A stretch of DNA of 64,000 nucleotides from Pseudomonas sp. TH41 (GTDB lineage Bacteria > Pseudomonadota > Gammaproteobacteria > Pseudomonadales > Pseudomonadaceae). A program made the position numbers and the translations under genes. The notes beneath the pieces were generated by a model. It saw only the letters and a program-made list of their open reading frames with translations. It did not search any database and was not told where the DNA came from. The DNA lies in NCBI RefSeq assembly GCF_016650695.1, contig NZ_JAEKFH010000003.1, positions 2,810,001-2,874,000 on the forward strand. The letters run 5' to 3'. Below are positions 62,891-64,000 of this stretch, in pieces (within the stretch, counting starts at the first letter, position 1; every line of letters begins with the position of its first letter).

Positions 62891-64000
62891 TTAGAAGAAG
62901 CCCAGCGGATTGATGTCGTAGCTCACCAGCAGGTTTTTGGTCTGCTGATAGTGGTCGAGCATCATTTTGTGGGTTTCACGACCGACGCCGGATTTTTTGT
63001 AGCCGCCGAACGCGGCGTGCGCCGGGTACAGGTGGTAGCAGTTGGTCCAGACACGACCGGCCTTGATGGCGCGGCCCATGCGATAGGCGCGGTTGATGTC
63101 GCGGGTCCAGAGGCCGGCGCCCAGGCCGAACTCGGTGTCGTTGGCGATGGCCAGGGCTTCGGCTTCGTCCTTGAAGGTGGTGATGCTCACCACCGGGCCA
63201 AAGATTTCTTCCTGGAACACACGCATTTTGTTGGTGCCCTTGAGCAGCGTCGGCTGGATGTAATACCCGGTCGCCAGGCTGCCCTCGAGTTTTTCGATTT
63301 TACCGCCGGTCAGCAGCTCGGCGCCTTCGCCCTTGGCGATTTCCAGGTACGAAAGGATTTTGTCGAATTGTTGCTCGGACGCCTGGGCGCCGACCATTGT
63401 GTCGGTGTCCAGTGGGTCGCCACGTTTGATCGACAGCACTTTCTTCATCACGACTTTCATGAAGTCGTCGTAGATCGACTCTTGCACCAATGCGCGGGAT
63501 GGGCAGGTGCAGACTTCGCCCTGGTTGAAGAACGCCAGCACCAGGCCTTCAGCGGCTTTTTCGATGAAGGTTTCTTCGGCTTGCATGATGTCGGCGAAGA
63601 AGATGTTTGGCGACTTGCCACCCAGCTCCACGGTGGACGGAATGATGTTTTCGGCGGCGCATTTCATAATGTGCGAGCCGACCGGGGTCGAGCCGGTGAA
63701 GGCGATCTTGGCGATGCGTTTGCTGGTGGCCAGGGCCTCGCCGGCCTCTTTGCCATAGCCTTGCACCACGTTCAGTACGCCTGGCGGCAGCAGGTCGCCA
63801 ATCAGCTCCATCAGCACGGTGATGCCCAGCGGGGTTTGTTCGGCAGGCTTGAGCACCACGCAGTTACCGGCAGCCAGTGCCGGGGCGAGTTTCCAGGCGG
63901 CCATCAGGATCGGGAAGTTCCACGGGATGATCTGCCCGACCACGCCCAGCGGTTCATGGATGTGATAGGCCACGGTGTTGCCGTCGATCTCGGCGGCGCT
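62891..64000 (-). CDS. NAD-dependent aldehyde dehydrogenase (ExaC-type), 5' end cut by window
   Basis: 369 residues are visible; the frame is still open at base 64000 ([17 protein letters not shown]), so roughly 135 N-terminal residues are missing if it is the usual 506. Motifs: [30 protein letters not shown], catalytic Glu in VELGGKSPN and catalytic Cys in [10 protein letters not shown]. The C-terminus NPLGFF is typical of ExaC/AldB-like acetaldehyde dehydrogenases. Placed with eutBC, it should oxidise the acetaldehyde released from ethanolamine to acetate. Confidence 0.93.
   Translation of the reverse strand, partial: SAAEIDGNTVAYHIHEPLGVVGQIIPWNFPILMAAWKLAPALAAGNCVVLKPAEQTPLGITVLMELIGDLLPPGVLNVVQGYGKEAGEALATSKRIAKIAFTGSTPVGSHIMKCAAENIIPSTVELGGKSPNIFFADIMQAEETFIEKAAEGLVLAFFNQGEVCTCPSRALVQESIYDDFMKVVMKKVLSIKRGDPLDTDTMVGAQASEQQFDKILSYLEIAKGEGAELLTGGKIEKLEGSLATGYYIQPTLLKGTNKMRVFQEEIFGPVVSITTFKDEAEALAIANDTEFGLGAGLWTRDINRAYRMGRAIKAGRVWTNCYHLYPAHAAFGGYKKSGVGRETHKMMLDHYQQTKNLLVSYDINPLGFF

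Overview
The window is a piece of chromosome from a Pseudomonas, most likely of the P. fluorescens group. It has high GC, Pseudomonas-like proteins throughout, and about twenty REP/REPIN palindromes of the families typical of that group. Much of the gene order matches what I remember of the P. aeruginosa PA4022-PA4066 neighbourhood, with the mag (alpha-2-macroglobulin) operon and some other blocks placed within it. This synteny is from memory, not from a search. I see no rRNA, tRNA, insertion sequence, prophage or CRISPR array.

Layout. 1-4.6 kb: end of ssb, an OsmC-YcaO fusion, and an isochorismatase-fold hydrolase divergent from a GlxA-type regulator. 4.8-6.7 kb: a DUF3182 protein overlapping an alpha/beta hydrolase. 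6.7-10.7 kb: a tightly overlapping leftward operon (DUF72, YbhP-like phosphoesterase, ClsB, YbhN). 10.9-21.1 kb: an MFS transporter, a YbiO-like mechanosensitive channel, Lhr helicase and two SDR-fold genes. 21.3-28.2 kb: OmpW, a zinc-type operon (ZrgA-like protein, ABC ATPase, permease, DUF3299 protein) with a candidate Zur box, a YbbN/CnoX thioredoxin, a methyltransferase and a YbaY-like lipoprotein.

28.3-37.2 kb is a long rightward cluster: nrdR, ribD, ribE, a RibB with a degenerate RibA domain, ribH, nusB, thiL, pgpA, a solute-binding protein, the true ribA, a small membrane protein and a BtuF-like protein. Convergent to it, at 37.4-42.5 kb, are a BtuB-like receptor and dxs-ispA-xseB. Together these supply riboflavin, thiamine diphosphate, isoprenoid precursors and B12 uptake.

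42.7-54.3 kb is the most unusual part. A self-inhibited Fic protein has two tandem 29-bp palindromes over its promoter region and is divergent from a six-gene operon equivalent to P. aeruginosa magABCDEF (E. coli yfa genes). The operon encodes two DUF2135 proteins at its ends, a membrane-anchored DUF2138 protein, a papain-like DUF1175 protein, a 1524-residue alpha-2-macroglobulin whose thioester Cys is Gly, and a DUF2300 protein that looks like a PBP-like, SpoIID-like and HExxH composite. The leader has GGA motifs, one in a hairpin loop, suggesting RsmA/E control.

54.3-64 kb: a possible small RNA or peptide, an orphan LexA-like repressor with operator-like palindromes, ppa, mtfA beside a long perfect hairpin, dedA, a GNAT acetyltransferase, and an ethanolamine module (eutBC, a permease with a consensus sigma54 promoter, and an aldehyde dehydrogenase cut by the window end). 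Ethanolamine ammonia-lyase needs adenosyl-B12, which links this module to the B12 uptake genes.
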